From contig ADNK01002558.1 of NCBI GenBank assembly GCA_000320545.1, positions 1 to 47,650 of the forward strand: a stretch of DNA of 47,650 bases. The letters run 5' to 3'. This stretch comes from Bigelowiella natans CCMP2755. Lineage: Eukaryota > Cercozoa > Chlorarachniophyceae. The notes beneath the pieces are model-generated. The model worked only from the letters and a program-made list of their open reading frames with translations, was not told where the DNA came from and ran no database searches. The translations under genes and the position numbers were made by a program. Shown piece after piece: positions 10,010 to 23,200 of this stretch (positions within the stretch are counted from its first letter, which is position 1; the number at the start of each line of letters is the position of its first letter).

Positions 10010-11757
10010 ACAAAGTAGGACGTGATTGATTTGGTCTTATCCGTTGTTATTTTATTCGTAGAATTGAGACTGAGGGACTTGGTTACTTTGACGTGAATGA
10101 TTCGGTTGGCACGATGTCCTACGAATATCCATCCTTTCTAGGAGTTAGAGTTCAAGTTAACATCACAAATCGTGTACCGTGGAACATTCATGAGCCAGAC
10201 TCTGATGGGCCTATGGGACCTATACTCTCTCGTTTTCCACTTCCAACCAAGTAAAGAAATCATTCCTATTATCTTGATTATACTGATTATTCATGCCATG
10301 TTGATGATCCCTTCATTTGAATCGGTAACATTTTGTTTCGAGTCGCCATCATTATCATCATCATCCTCATTGCCATTATCATCTGCCATTTCAGATATTA
10401 CGTTCACTCGTTTGCTTCACGTGCAGAGTATGCAGTGTCAGATAGTAAGAGTGGTGAAATCATAAAGAAGGGAATGGCCTTTGCTCACATGGAAAAGAAT
10501 TGGGGCAACGTCCGCTTAAACACCCACCACGCAAATGATATATGAGATAGATGATGATGATCACTCAAAATTATAAAACAGATCATAATGACACTATTAA
10601 CTATGTGGGTTAGTTGAGCATGGAGAGAAATACTCTGCACAATCGTATTTAACACTGCTGCTTCATGTTTTTCCTTTTCTTCCTCCCCTAGATCCTTTAT
10701 TAGAGATATTTGTTGTTGTTGTTGTTGTTGTTGCCCTGCTGCTTGAAGGTTTTCCCAATTGCTTGGATGTGGTCACAAGCGATTGGCATGATTAACGGTA
10801 GCATAGCTGAATGATTACGAAGATGCTTAAGAAATATAATTCTTATATCAGTACCACTTATTCGCAAATGATGTTATCTTATCTACTCCTTGTCATAAAC
10901 TCAGGATCACTCATTGAGCTGGTAGCTACTTCCTGCATGGTATCTCATTTAGTACCCAAAGTGAGTGTGATAGCGCTGAGAGCTCCAAATATACACTGGG
11001 ACTTCAGGCTCTTAAATGAGCATTCTTTCAAGTACAATCGATACAGTCTGACCAAAGATATAGGTAAAACGATGACTAGGTATCATATACACATGTGGCA
11101 ACTAACTGCTTTTTCTCCCAACAACAAAGCACATTCTAACGATCATCCTGACTAAAAATCAGCTCAATGAGTCGTTTCTACAGTTGTTATGATATCGCCT
11201 ACACATTCACTAATTGGTGGCCTTCATATCCCCCACCCTAAGTCCCTCTTCCTCCCCCCTTTTCCACCCATAGGCACGTGGGACTTTGCTATTGAGTCCA
11301 AAAAAGACGGACGCTTACTTGCTCTCAACTTTAGTTCTCCCTCGTCGAGTTTCTCTGAGAGATTGCTCACACCTACACACAATGGGTTCAGCAATGACAC
11401 AGGCATTGGAGGTCTATTTATTTGTAAGGAGATCGATAATTGCATACTCGAAAAGATATTCTTATCAAAGTAGTAGTAGTAGTAGTAGTTGTCGTAGATT
11501 TAAAACAACAATTCCACAAATTATGATAATGGTAATGATAATGACGATGAGATGCCTTGTGCCATCCTGAGAAGTGAGCTTTTTCTTATGAATACTTCTT
11601 TTCTTTTCACGCCTTAGCGAAAGAGTCCTATGTAGCTCACGTCGATATATTGGCCGTGGACACGAGTAGAGACAACAATAAGCAGCTTCTCAAGGCTAGA
11701 ATCTATCAGGTTATTATGAATACCGAGTACGATTTAGTATTAAAATCACGGCGGTGA
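9204..11757 (+). CDS. tocopherol-cyclase-like lipocalin protein (8 exons)
   Basis: Exons 9204-9572, 9731-9849, 10062-10250, 10395-10509, 10749-10797, 10905-11063, 11274-11411 and 11618-11757 join in phase to 425 residues. Family signatures: an N-terminal PFIDGWFVRV, equivalent to the FEGWYYRV entry motif; a VHSF segment; GMAFAHMEKNWGNVFPIAWM, matching the E-K/R-NWG-x-x-FP-x-x-W-x-W core of tocopherol cyclase and related AttH/CrtC-like lipocalins; then GTWDFAIES. Tocopherol cyclase closes the chromanol ring of vitamin E in plastids, so this would support a photosynthetic host. Sequence outside the motifs is divergent, so a different lipid or isoprenoid substrate is possible. The start is the first in-frame ATG; the first ~60 residues are Met/Thr-rich from an ACG/ATG repeat and could be a leader or an annotation artefact. 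The stop is TGA at 11755. Confidence 0.72.
9850..10061 (+). repeat. intron with a tandemly duplicated 79-bp unit including the 5' splice site
   Basis: Two copies of GTAATGATAATAATAATAAT followed by AAGCATGTTTTTAGCC and a (GA)n run start at 9850 and 9929. Each begins with a usable GT donor; the frame requires the first (TTCAG|GTAATG). Confidence 0.85.
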
Positions 11758-12669
11758 TATGGTCGTTTCTCATTATTTGCATGTAAATTTTTTGTTGGTG
11801 ATGATTTTAGTCTCAGTCTTTAACTACTTAGGCTGCTCTCGAGTTTGGAGGTGAATATGCAACTTAGTCATAATGGAAAAATAGAGCAGATATATAAATT
11901 AACATAATCAATTGATGCGTTGAAATTTGAGAGCACAACATTATATCTCGTTGCCTCTCTGATACCTACTGGGGTCAAGACTTCAAAGTACTAACTTTTC
12001 AAACTTTCTGGCATGTTCTCCGAGATATTAAACCATCATAAATCAAGATGAAGGTTCAGATGCACCATGATGAGATGTGTGCTATCACACATGTCCATTG
12101 TGAACGCAACAGTTTTCATCTAGCAATTGAAGCTTCTGCACTATGAACAACATGCATGAATTTAAAGTGCATGGTTAATGTCTCCATGCTTTACTCATAT
12201 TTCGACCTTGCTAGCTTGGGCGCATTGCTAGCTAGCTAGATGAATTGTTGGAAGAAGCACATGGCGAGACTAGGAGGTGGCTAGATGGCGAGAGCATGTC
12301 ATCAATCCAAACGACATGCACATCTAGATGTGTCGACGTTCATTAGGTTTGCTAGTTTGCCCATCACATTCAAGAATCGGCGGCTGCATTCATTTCAAAA
12401 ATAAATTGACATAGCTGTGGCGCTGCCAAGTCTAGAAGTTGTTGCCCACATCTGATTTAGCCATGCTTGCATGCATGCACTTACACGCAGATGTAAAAAA
12501 ATAAATGCAGCTACATTGTGATGGCCGTCACGGCCGCACTCATTTCGATAGTTGGCAATTTGACCCAGGGATGACAATGTAGAATGTTAATAAGGTAGAA
12601 GGTCGCATGTCGGCTCTGTTAACATTTGCAGCTAAGATTCACCAGTCGAACGTATGAATAGACGACTCA
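11758..12669. other. intergenic region between two convergent genes
   Basis: Contains the 3' flanks of the tocopherol-cyclase-like gene (+) and the RhoGAP gene (-). No exon is recognised. From about 12170 to 12600 it is moderately TA-poor with CTAGCTAGCTAG and GCATGCATGC words. Confidence 0.55.
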
Positions 12670-15600
12670 TTAGGATTCGACAATGCAATGCTCTGAATTG
12701 GGAGTGAAGAAAATTTCCCTTTGATTCAAATAAAAGTCTAACGCATCTACAAATGTTACGCATCCTTCATTGCCTAAAAAAGGAGAAAAAAATAGTCATT
12801 TTGAAAAAAAATAAAATAAACAGTTTATAGTATCAATGTTGCACTTAGGTTCTTACTTTCATCACGTAGGCGATTGTCAGAATAGGATGCATGGTCTGTC
12901 AACGAGATGCATTTGCGTGCTGATAGGATAGAAAATCTGCATAATGATAAGACCTGAATTAGACGTGGTGGTGATAATCATATGACCTTTACCTAGTGAA
13001 ATCCGCAATCGATTCTCTCACCACACAGCAAATGTCGTTCATCTCTACGTAGTTCCGGATCTGTTTATAGAAATACATTCATTTATAAAGTGCAAATTAT
13101 TTCGCAAAACATTATATTTAAGCGAATGATCTCCCTATGTGTCCTAATATTCTTGAATAATATTGACACCTTAGTCCTATCCGCTGGGTCAGACCATTGA
13201 AGAAATCGAAACCCGCTGTCGCACCAGAAATGCCTTGAATGAACTTTCTGTCCGTAATTAGCTACAGGGGATACAATAGTCTTATCCTCCTTACAAGTTC
13301 AATCATTGGATCTCGTGTACTTTTGTATTTTGAGAAAGTCTGCCCCCTCCGAAGTATTTCGAGAGTTTTCTGTGACAAAACCGTTAGTACGGACTACAGA
13401 GATAATCTGTATTACACTGATCGAAACCTTCGCCTGCAGAACTTTTTGCTCCAGATATTTCTTATCTTTATCTAAGGACTGTTGATGAATTTATTCGTTC
13501 TTTCAGTACCGTCATTAAATTAATCTTAGAAACCATGGTAAGTACCTTGAGATAGGATGACAGACCCAAATATGCATACTGTTGGAGCCATCTAAGACCC
13601 TGTTGCAATATTGATTTCGTAACTTAGGCAAAAATCAAGAAAGTGTATACAAGATACAAGATTTGTTGTAGATAGCTTACTCACGGTCCGTGTAAAACCC
13701 CTTTTGTGACTAGCATTACTGCAATTACAACTACTACGCCCCACCCCCCCTCCCCCTCTCATAGTCGCTAAGGGATGGTTAGTGTGCACAGATCTTCGTG
13801 TGGTACGTGACGCAACTAGCTACTAAATTGTGCTAAGAAAAAGTATGCTTTCAGATGAGAGAAAGAGGGATTGAGGTTTTTGCGGAGGGGTCGCTCGTAT
13901 ATTAATCACCCTAATCCATCTTCTCTGTAAAGCCTTGGAAGATGCTTCTAACTCGAGTGTTCTAGCGGAGCATACAATCTTGATTCCGTTATTTGCACTT
14001 TCAGCAACCTATTAAATAAAATATGAGCATTATCAGAACGTATAAATTATTTCTGTGTCTCAAATACTTGTTGTATTGAATGTGAATCGATGTAGCCTAG
14101 GGTGTTCTCTTTCACCTAAAAGTAGACAGATAAATTGAAATATGCTAGAGCAATAAATGACAGCTTATCTTAATTCAAGTCAGTACGTCTGTACTGTTCA
14201 GGTCCTCCATTGGAATAGTAAATTCTCTCTCACCGTATCACTCCAAACGATTCGAGCTAAATTTCCTGTTGACCAAATTATTCTCTGCCTCTCGCCTCGT
14301 CGTGAAGCAGCATTTTTGAATTTCTTAAAAATGCCTCCCTGTATGAACGAAAGTAAGTAATTGTGTACATAGAACGTAATTAAATATTCCAGAGATGTCT
14401 GTGATTATTAAAATAACCTCTTTCAGCATGTCACAGATTCCTATATCAGTCAACTTTTCGAACAAATATAATGTCATTTTACACATTGCTTGTTGGAATA
14501 GATTGGTAATTCTTATACCTTCTCGTCAAATTGTTCTCCTAAACTCTCGATCAATATTGGATTCATCGATTGACCAAACCTGTCAAAAATTACATGTTTA
14601 CTATAGAGCCAAAATTTTGTGGTGTCAAAGTGTATCATTTGAACTAGATGCACCGATTTGATAAATGATCGGCATGGTTTGTAGTCTTTGATTTATTTCC
14701 CAGAAGACCCTGAGGGAACCCCGCCTTGTGGCTCATAGAAACTTGAGAACATTAAAATATTGAATTCTACCTTTGCGCTGTATTTTTCATCGAGTTCGGC
14801 ACCCTTACCAGTTCATTTTAGTCATATTCACACAAGTTAACAGTTATATATCCCACATATATAGAAAGAGGAGGAGCATGTTCATAAATGAATATATAAT
14901 GATAAAATACACATTGTCTACACACAAATATCATATGAAGGTTAAGTTGTAACCTCCTCGAAGAGATTAGCATAGAATGGGACAGAATTCAAGTTTTGGG
15001 AAATATCGGGCTAATAAGAACAATAAGAATATTGACAAACTATCAGCTCAATAGAACACACGTTCGAGCAAGATGATGCTAGGGAAGTAATAAGATCCAA
15101 CTAAATGTAAATAGTACCATCTCGGCTTGCGTTGCAAGGATGGCTGTCTCGATAACCTATGTCATTAAATTTTTTTTTTAATGGAACACCTTTGACATGT
15201 ATAACATTTACTAGATTTTTGTGCTTCGCATCTCTCTGAAGAATTGCCAATGTCTCCTTTTCCTGGTAGAAGTACGAATGTTACTAACCTTCACTTAAAT
15301 TGCCATATCTATGTACCGCTCGTAGAACATTTGGGCTGAATACTATTGCCAGGTTGCTTGCTGTCATTTTACTTTCTGAGGAAAAGAAGCTTGCCTGTAA
15401 TAGGTTTGGCATTAGACCATCGAAGAACTTTAGCCATAATGACATGGGGAACCCATTATTTGGATCACATTACAATGGAATTAGCCCTTAAATGTTTTGA
15501 AAAAATCAAATGAAGCAGGTTACCTCTTTCAAGAAATGGAACAGAAACCTAAAGCAGAGTCCTTCCAACTCGGGAAGCCGTGCGAGAATCGTCGGCAACA

Positions 15601-18600
15601 CCTTGCAGAAGAGAAGCACATTAACCTTTGAGTCTAGATTCATAATGTATCATACCTGATTAAAATTCTTTTTCCGCGCCATATCAAGGAGGTCAGGGTA
15701 GAGGTCATAAGTTAACAAAGGATCTGGCATCTCTCGCAAGAATAGTTTGAGAAGTCCGGCCACTACGAAAGATAATGTTAATATAGTGTTGGATTCGTCA
15801 AGTTGGTTTTATGGGTATACCAGCGTTGATGTCAGCTTCTAGAAGTTTATCTTTAAGCTGAAGATAAGGTTACTTTGTTTAAGTGTTTAAGCTTCCTTTT
15901 CACATGCATGTAATTACATTTGTGTCTTTTGCTTCATAGTCGTAAAGTTTCTTCAGCATATTAATCTGAATGGAGGGGAATTTATGTTCAAAATTCTTTT
16001 GAGGGCTTGTATTTACACACCTCTGACATAGAGCCTGGAATACGAAATATCCCTTCTTCGCTCAGTCTGTTAAAACCAGATAGAAAGTCAGGAGTCCAGA
16101 TTTATCCAGTAGAATGCATGAGAACCCTTTTTCCCGTATAACTTCTACGCAGTCTAAAAGAACCTGATTTAACGTAATTGTTGCCTGTCTTAAATGTGAT
16201 TATTGTTTAGTGTTGTGAATACTTCGGAAATTCCATTTCGTTTCCTGCAATATGCCTACATTAAAGGCAAAGGAAATTCTAATTTTCGCCGAGGAAATCG
16301 TTGCACAATTAATGGACCAGCTGCTTGTGGAACATCTCTGACTGCTTCAATACGCCTCGTCGAAGAAGTTCCTAAGATGTATGGAGACGGCATAAATAAA
16401 ATTATCTAATTACTATTTCTCAGACCTATATGTAGAACGATTTACCTCTTTACTCACTCTTTTTGCGATGAAATTGTTCAACAACCCACTGGATATTAAT
16501 TGAAACTTCAGCATCGATATTTATATACTTTTGCCCAACCTGGCAAGCTTCGAAATCATTCCATAGCTAGTTGCTTTTGTTTCTTATAATATCATGATCG
16601 TGAGATTACATGTTCTCAAATTTAGGTAACTGTATTACCTTTCCTGGTTATCGGTATGGATTTCCGGAACTGACCCGTTTAATAGATCATAGAATTTCAA
16701 ATTTAGTAAATCCTTTTATCTTCCGAATAAGAACTCAGACCTTAAGTCCAGGGCTGCTTTGCCGAGCTTTCACAGCGTCATCATCTGAACTCTAAGTATG
16801 GTGTCCAGATTGTAAGTTTTCCATTGTAAATGTTCAATCACATTTTTTACATCTTTTCCATGGAAATTTGTGCTTGTTCGGCCCCCATTTACTGACTAAA
16901 TGATTGAACATCCACTAAAATAGAGTACACGCGAGATTTGGTTTCAGTTGATATATGGACCGTGAAAATTCTGGGAGAAACAGTGTCGGAATGGCTTTCA
17001 CGACTACAATATTATTTCATTTATTTTTACATTGGTATTTAGGATAGATTTCATTGTGATGTTTTAGTTTTTCAACTGTGTAAACCTAGGAGCGAACAAC
17101 TGATTCCCTGAGGAAAAATTCCAAATTATGATAAACTATCCACATCATTAGGAAATAAGAGGATGTGTAACCAGCTCTGTCTCCATAAGGAGCACTGAAA
17201 TAAAATGAACTCGTATCAACAAATCTATCAATATCTTGGAAATCTTTTAAAAAAAAAGGTTTTCCATTAAATGAAACATACTTTATTCCTGCTCCATTTT
17301 CTCCACCAGTACATCCAACTACAAAATGTTAAAGATAGATTTGTGTGCTTGTAAAAGAGGGTTCAATTACCAAAGGACTCAAGAACCTGCTTCAAATGCG
17401 ATTTTCCATCTCAATAAAAGTTTTCGACTAGCATTAACCGGATAAACGACCAAAGGAGAGCTGCGAATGAATGTCCACTGATTTCATTATGAGCAACGAA
17501 CTTAATGTTACTCATATTGCACCTTTTTGGTTCTGACTTCAATCTAATCCCAACAACTTCTAGCCGCTGTTGATCTAGCAACTGGACGTAGCCTTCGTTT
17601 TATTGTTCATAGGGATCAGTACATTTGTATTTTCTATTCTCGAGGATTACCGTCACGGCATATTGATCTGTTTAGTGTTCCAATGGGGTTGGAAAGATCC
17701 ATTCGAGATAAGAAACATTTGATTTCTTTGGCCTTACGGATTTGTTAATATCAATAAATGCTTACAGGTTTGTGAGAATAACACCTTTCGATTGTACAGG
17801 CAATAAAAGTCGTGCCATTTGCCTTGCGTAAGGACATTGTGCCGAAATGAAAGATATCCCTTGTGCTCAACCTGGTCAACATGTTGAGTTTCCAATGTCC
17901 TACCTTCGACATGGGATTCGAGCCTGTGCAGCTAACGGGAGAATGAGTAACCTTTTATTTGAATTACCCTCAGGTGCAACCGAAATCATGATAACTACCG
18001 AGGAAGAGATTTGTTGTTTTTGCCGCAACTCAGAGCCTGTAGACTGTTCGCTGTTTCTGGACTCATCCGTATCAAACTAAAATTTTAATTTTAATTCGAA
18101 ATTCCTTACATGGAAAAAACGAATTACCAATCTTTTCTGTTCGATAGTATCTACAGGCCCTGAGTCAGCTAGTGGCATGCAATTAGGTCTCTCCCACTGC
18201 GATTGTTTAGTGATCTGGTTGTAGTAGTACTGCTTTCCTTCGTCGTCGAGGAGGGTTACCCATCCAGGATAAACATCCCACTGAGACTGTTTCGTGGTTT
18301 GGTTGTAGTAATACAGGCGACCATCATCGTCCCGAAGAGCCACCCATCCAGGGTGAAGAGTTTCACTTAATGCAGATGTTGCACTCAGCTCGGGCTCCGA
18401 AAAACTTGTTCTTCCCATTGACTTTTTACTATTAGATAACGATGTTTCTCGCTTTGTGCTTGTAGTTTTTGCAGCGACTGATCGCCTTGTCGGGGGAGGT
18501 GGAGGAACCCTTTTGTTTTCCCTGCGAGGGTAGAAAGGTATATCACTTTAACAAGATTCGTCCTCAACAGCATACGCTATGACCTTCCTCCCGCTGATGA

Positions 18601-18858
18601 ATAGCGAGAATTAATATCCAGTGTTACTGGGCTTTTTTCTCGGTCATTGCCGCGATGGCCTGATGAATGACGAGCGACTGGAGATGGTGACCTTGAGCTT
18701 AACCTCCCTGATGCTGAGGGCGACACGGGATTCCCAGGAACTGTTGGAGGGGTAGGTCTCCGTGATTTTCGCTTTGGAGATGATGAGAAAGGAAAGGGAG
18801 GTGGCGATTTCGAGTTTATCACACTAGTTGGAGCATCGCTCGTGGAATTTGACGAATC
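12670..18858 (-). CDS. WW-WW-PH-RhoGAP-PH protein, many exons
   Basis: A GTPase-activating protein for Rho/Rac-type G proteins. Domains read on the minus strand: a Ser/Pro-rich N-terminus (18577-18858); two WW domains (about 18170-18365), both with the YYYN...T-K-QSQW pattern; a PH start (17770-17874: HKGYLSFR ... GKWHDFYC); a RhoGAP domain spread over exons between about 15300 and 16180; and a second PH domain (RQRIIWSTGNLARIVWSD near 14230, then RTLELEASSKALQRRWIR near 13930). The RhoGAP carries LLDCVEVIREKG, the arginine finger in EEGIFRIPGS (exon 16021-16066), FLREMPDPLL, and MTASNLAIVFSPNVLR. The C-terminal exons run to a TAA at 12670-12672. Some internal joins (16200-17700) are uncertain, and more N-terminal exons may lie up to about 19344. 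WW domains bind Pro-rich partners; PH domains suggest membrane recruitment. Confidence 0.82.
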
Positions 18859-19716
18859 CTATGTATTGTGATCGAGTCAGATTGTTCATGATGTCTCACT
18901 TAATTTTGTGCCATTTCACCCACCACAGAATGCAAATCTTTGATAACAAGTTGCATTAAATTCATTAAGCATCACACAGCATTCAAGATGCACTATCGCG
19001 TATTGACTAAAATCATGGTTGTGAAACGTAAATTTACAAACAAAACATAAACATCATGATACGAACGCTTCTTCGGGCTAGATGCGTGTAAATTGTTTCA
19101 TCAAATACCACGCTATCGATGTTACTGGTGTCATTATGCTGTCATCTAGAATTGTTCAACCTCAGATATGTTTCTGTTTATACGCCTTCGTAATTCGTTC
19201 ATGGACTGAGAAGGGAAGATCTTCCTCCCTGCTGGGTTGTACTTCATTGCTGCTGCTCAGTTTGGATGGGTTGGGAGTAGGGGCGAGGAATTCCACAGTC
19301 GTGATGTTGTTGTCGCAGGTGTAAAACGGATCGCATTTGGTCATCGTAAGACAGCAAAAACCAACCTGCTCATCATCTCACATGACAAAATTGAACCAGG
19401 ATTCTCTGTCGCGGCAGCAAGATGGCATCGAATTGAAACAGACGCAAATTAGTGCCTCATTTTTTGTCAACTGCACCATTGCACTCGATTGTCACATCCA
19501 GCTTGTCAGCAGCGCTCATGCACGTCTTGTTTGAACATCGAAATGAATGTTGCATGAATCAATCAAGCAATCAACACGAATCATGGTGCTCCAGTTGATT
19601 GGAGAAGGCACGGATGAGTCAGCGTGTCCCGTCGTTTTTCCAACCACTCCACGCTGGCACGATTCACCAGTTCAGGCGTGCTGTTACGTGTGCTTGTGGC
19701 GCCGAGCTGGCGCTGC
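18859..19716. other. upstream region of the RhoGAP gene; no confirmed gene
   Basis: An open minus-strand frame at 19162-19344, rich in Ser/Pro/Glu (PTPNPSKLSSSNEV), could be a further N-terminal exon of the RhoGAP gene, but no clean splice to 18858 was found. An overlapping plus-strand frame is equally open. From about 19545 on the DNA is almost free of TA and flanks the relic LTR. Confidence 0.4.
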
Positions 19717-19830
19717 TGTTGCGCGCAGGGTGCCGCTCGGTGCTCAAGTGCTCAAGGTGGGCGCTGAGTGCTCAAAGGGGAGGGGGACACGTTTGCTTCC
19801 TTTTGGATGGTCAATTTGTTTTCATCGATG
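19717..19830 (-). mobile_element. relic Ty3/gypsy LTR, left piece (split by nested insertion)
   Basis: Begins TGTTGCGCGCAGGGTG, where the intact LTR has TGTTGCGCGTAAGGTG, and continues to CACGTTTGCTTCCTTTTG and CATCGATG. With 25551-25765 it makes a 329-bp LTR, against 326 bp in the intact copy. The complete element at 19831-25546 is inserted in it, duplicating GATG. The relic is free of TA. Confidence 0.8.
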
Positions 19831-20156
19831 TGTTGCGCGTAAGGTGTTCACAGGCCGAGGCGCTACGTGCACAAGTAGGCAGGGGGGGGGAAAGGCACGT
19901 TTGCTTCCTTTTGAAGAGTTGTGTTTATTTTTATTAAAGATTATATTTTTATTAAATCGTGCACTGCGTAATCATTCGCGAAGCTTTCGCGAATGCCGCC
20001 GCACGTGGGGCAGCACACTTCCGGTGTGCTGCCATGAGTCCCGCCGGAACCCACGTGCCTATGCTGTATTAATATCTACGTTATCTATATTCTATATCCG
20101 CGACAACCCCTTTGTTGTCGCACGTGACTTGTGCCCGCGTAGTGGTACGCGCTACA
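19831..20156 (-). repeat. 3' LTR of the complete Ty3/gypsy element
   Basis: 326 bp; matches 25221-25546 over its full length by eye. It carries the two palindromes noted for copy 1 and an AT-rich stretch (ATTAAAGATTATATTTTTAT) that could hold promoter or polyadenylation signals. Confidence 0.93.
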
Positions 20157-20207
20157 CCTCCCCCAAGTCACGTTGCTCCTTCCTTCCTTCCTTATTCCCT
20201 TAGACCT

Positions 20208-23200
20208 TCATCGCTTTCGGAACTTCACCAACCACCAGGTAATAGATTCCTCTCTAACCTTATCTCCTTTGTCGCTTACCCAGAACTCACCTTCGTCCTT
20301 AGGTTCGTGTCCATACCAGCCCTCTGCATCAAGGTCCCCCAGGACCTTATACCAGTGCTCAAAGGGTAAGTCGGGAACAGCTAGGTAGAGTAGCTGATAT
20401 TTTCCGTCCTTTATTTTCATAGCTACCCTCTCCATATTTCGTAATCCAGGGTAGCCTAGATAGACAATCTTCATGCGCCAATCGTCGTTCACCCTGACCT
20501 TATTGTTTCCATATTCCACATCGAACTTAGGTCGGGGTCCTAAACAAGGCATTGCTCGCTCCCACACAGTAGGGTTTACTTTAACATCCTCTAGGAGCTT
20601 CTCACCGATATCATAATTCTTTAGGTGACTGATGTGGCGCAAGGTGACCCTGTTCCCATCATAGATGTAGTACTGCTTCCTCCCCTTCCTCTCGGTAACC
20701 TTTGCAACGCCACCCCAGAAGGGGTCTTGTTTATTTCTCGATCTCAGATTTACCTTGGCCCTAACATACTGTCCTTCCTTTAGAACTCGGCCATCGTACG
20801 GGACCTTCTCGTCTTCGCTCTCGGTATCGTCGTCGTTGTCGTCGCCTTCTTCCCTCTCCTTATCCTTGATACCTCCCCCAGACGTGAAGGTGTCGTTTAC
20901 TAACCCTTGTATCTTGTCTGGTGTGGTGCTATTTATCCTGCTTAGGTTGGCCAAGGTGCGGTGGAGTCGCTCTACCTTGGAGTTGGACTGGGCATAGTAT
21001 ACAGGTGAGGCATCAATATTAGGGTGTGGTAGCTGTAGAAGAGAGGTCTCATTATCCACATGTAACTTCTTTGGTATCTTGTTTATGCTAACTTCATCAG
21101 GGATAGCCTGGAGCTCAGACTCCCAGGTACGGTAGCAGTTAGTAAGCCTCTGCTTATATAAGCCTTTGTTCTTCTTAGCAACGTTGACCTTGATAATCTT
21201 TTTAACCCAGCACTTTCCAGTGGCCACATCAACGAAGGTAAGGTAGTGATAGCCATCGTACTTATAAACATCAATTTGCACGATATCTAAGAAGTTCCTT
21301 GCTTTGATTTTCTTAGATGCACGGCTCTTGCTGGACTCCTTGGTGGCGACGCCTGCCGCCTTCAAGCTGGAGCACCTGCAGCCACGCAGGTATGTCCTTA
21401 TCTCTTTTAGCTTGTAGGGCCAGTAGTAATGGTAGAGTAGAGCAGTGATATGGTTTTCTCCTACGTGTGCAGGTCCATGGGCGGTAAAGAGAAGGGCTCC
21501 CCTGGTCCGCCGTGGCACGTAGGTACGCCTAACATTATTAGTGTATACATATATCCTATCACTAAGTACCTCATGCTTGTGTTTGTATTTATCCAGGTGT
21601 TCTTGAAGGTGCTGGAGCTCCTCTGGCTCAGGCAGGAAGTCGCCGTCCTCGAAGGTAATCGCGTTAACCATAGGGGTGACCTGGGTAGGGACTTTCTTTT
21701 CGAACAGCCTGCTGAAATAGTCAGCAAGCTGCTTGTCTCCTGGTGCGTAGACCACTGTCCTCTTGTCCCTAAACTCTTCCGTGTCCGCCCTCATAGCTGC
21801 ATACTCATCGTTAGGCGCTTCGAGCTTGCGGTCGATGCCTAGGAGGGGCTTGTGGTCAGTCATTAAGGTGAAGCTGGGCACCGACAGCAGGTAGTATCTT
21901 AGTTTCCTCTGCGCCTCAGTCATGGCTTTATACTCTCCTTTTGTAGGGCTGTACTTGGCCTCAGCTGCTGTGCAGGCCCTGCCCCACACCCGTATGATCT
22001 GCTGGTCTTGGGTAAGTACAGCAGCCATACCTAGCTTAGACCAGTCTGTCCATAGGGTAGCTGGTCTAGTAGTGTCTAGCTTAGCATTCAATAGGGTGTT
22101 GCTGCATAACTTTATTAGGTTATCGAAGTGGGCATCAAGGCCAGCCTTGGCCCACACCTTAGCGAAGCTGAGGCCTACAGAGTTCTCCTTCCGGTAAGCA
22201 GTAGTAAAAGCAGCTGCAGTCCTAGCGTAGGTAGGGGAGAACCTACGTAGTATCCAAGCTGCAGTCTGCAAGAATGACTTTAACTCCTTTGCATTCTTAG
22301 GTTTAGGGGCTTGCTGTAGTGCTGCTACTTTCTCGGGGTTTGGGGTGATGCGGCCTTGCTCCAGGTAATATCCACACCACTTGATTCTTGTAGCTAGGAA
22401 TGTACACTTCTGCAGTCTAATAGTAAAACCGAAGTGTGCAAACCTAATAAATATATTTTCCAGGAGGAAGATCTGAGCGACGACTGTGTTGGTACATATT
22501 ATGTCATCATCCACATACACAAACACAAACACCCACAACACAGACGCCATCCCATCATGTGTGTATGCCCTGTAGTTCTGACTACTGAACGCATCCCCTG
22601 ATATGCTTAGGCCGTAAGGGAATACGACGAAGTGCCACTTCCTGTGCCTGCTGGAGAACGCGGTAATGGGGCGGGAGGTTTTGTGGATGGGTGTCTGCAT
22701 GTATGATTCATTTTTATCTAGGGAAGAGTAGTATTTGTATCCTATGACGTGTTCAATAACGTCATCTATCCTTGGTGTAGGTGTCTGGATCCTCTTTATT
22801 ACTCGGTTGTGGCGGATGAAGTTGTGCGCCAGGCGGAAGAAAGGGTAAGTAGGTATCTTAGCTAGCACATGTCTCACGTTCCATGGTGAGTTGCTTGGCT
22901 CTATCTTCCCTTCCTTTGCCCATTCATTGATCTGCCACTCTATCTTTTCCCAGTCCGCTTCCGGTCGCCTATGTTCTGGGTCATTGATGATGCACTCTTC
23001 GTATCCCTTCTTTAGCTCGATCTTTACTGGGGTAAGCTTGCTGGAGGGCTTCGTCGTCGGCTTGGTGATGTCAGAGTACTTCTCGTTTAATATTTTATTA
23101 ATGTACTTTTTGCCTTTGTCGATATCCCAATCATCAGCTGGGGGGGTCTTGTCCAGTAGCTCCGTTATCTGTCGGATGGTCTTGCCGGGGTTCTTCTTCC

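Noticed and set aside
16203-16409. Plus-strand ORF of 68 codons
   Set aside because: It lies inside the RhoGAP gene; minus-strand frames with splice sites fit the neighbouring exons better.
17847-18080. Plus-strand ORF of 77 codons
   Set aside because: The minus strand here gives in-phase exons between the WW domains and the PH domain (RhoGAP gene), so the plus frame is a shadow.
19547-20203. Plus-strand ORF of 218 codons over the LTR
   Set aside because: It lies across the TA-free flank and the 3' LTR of the intact element, in antisense; the same LTR-derived peptide appears at every LTR copy.
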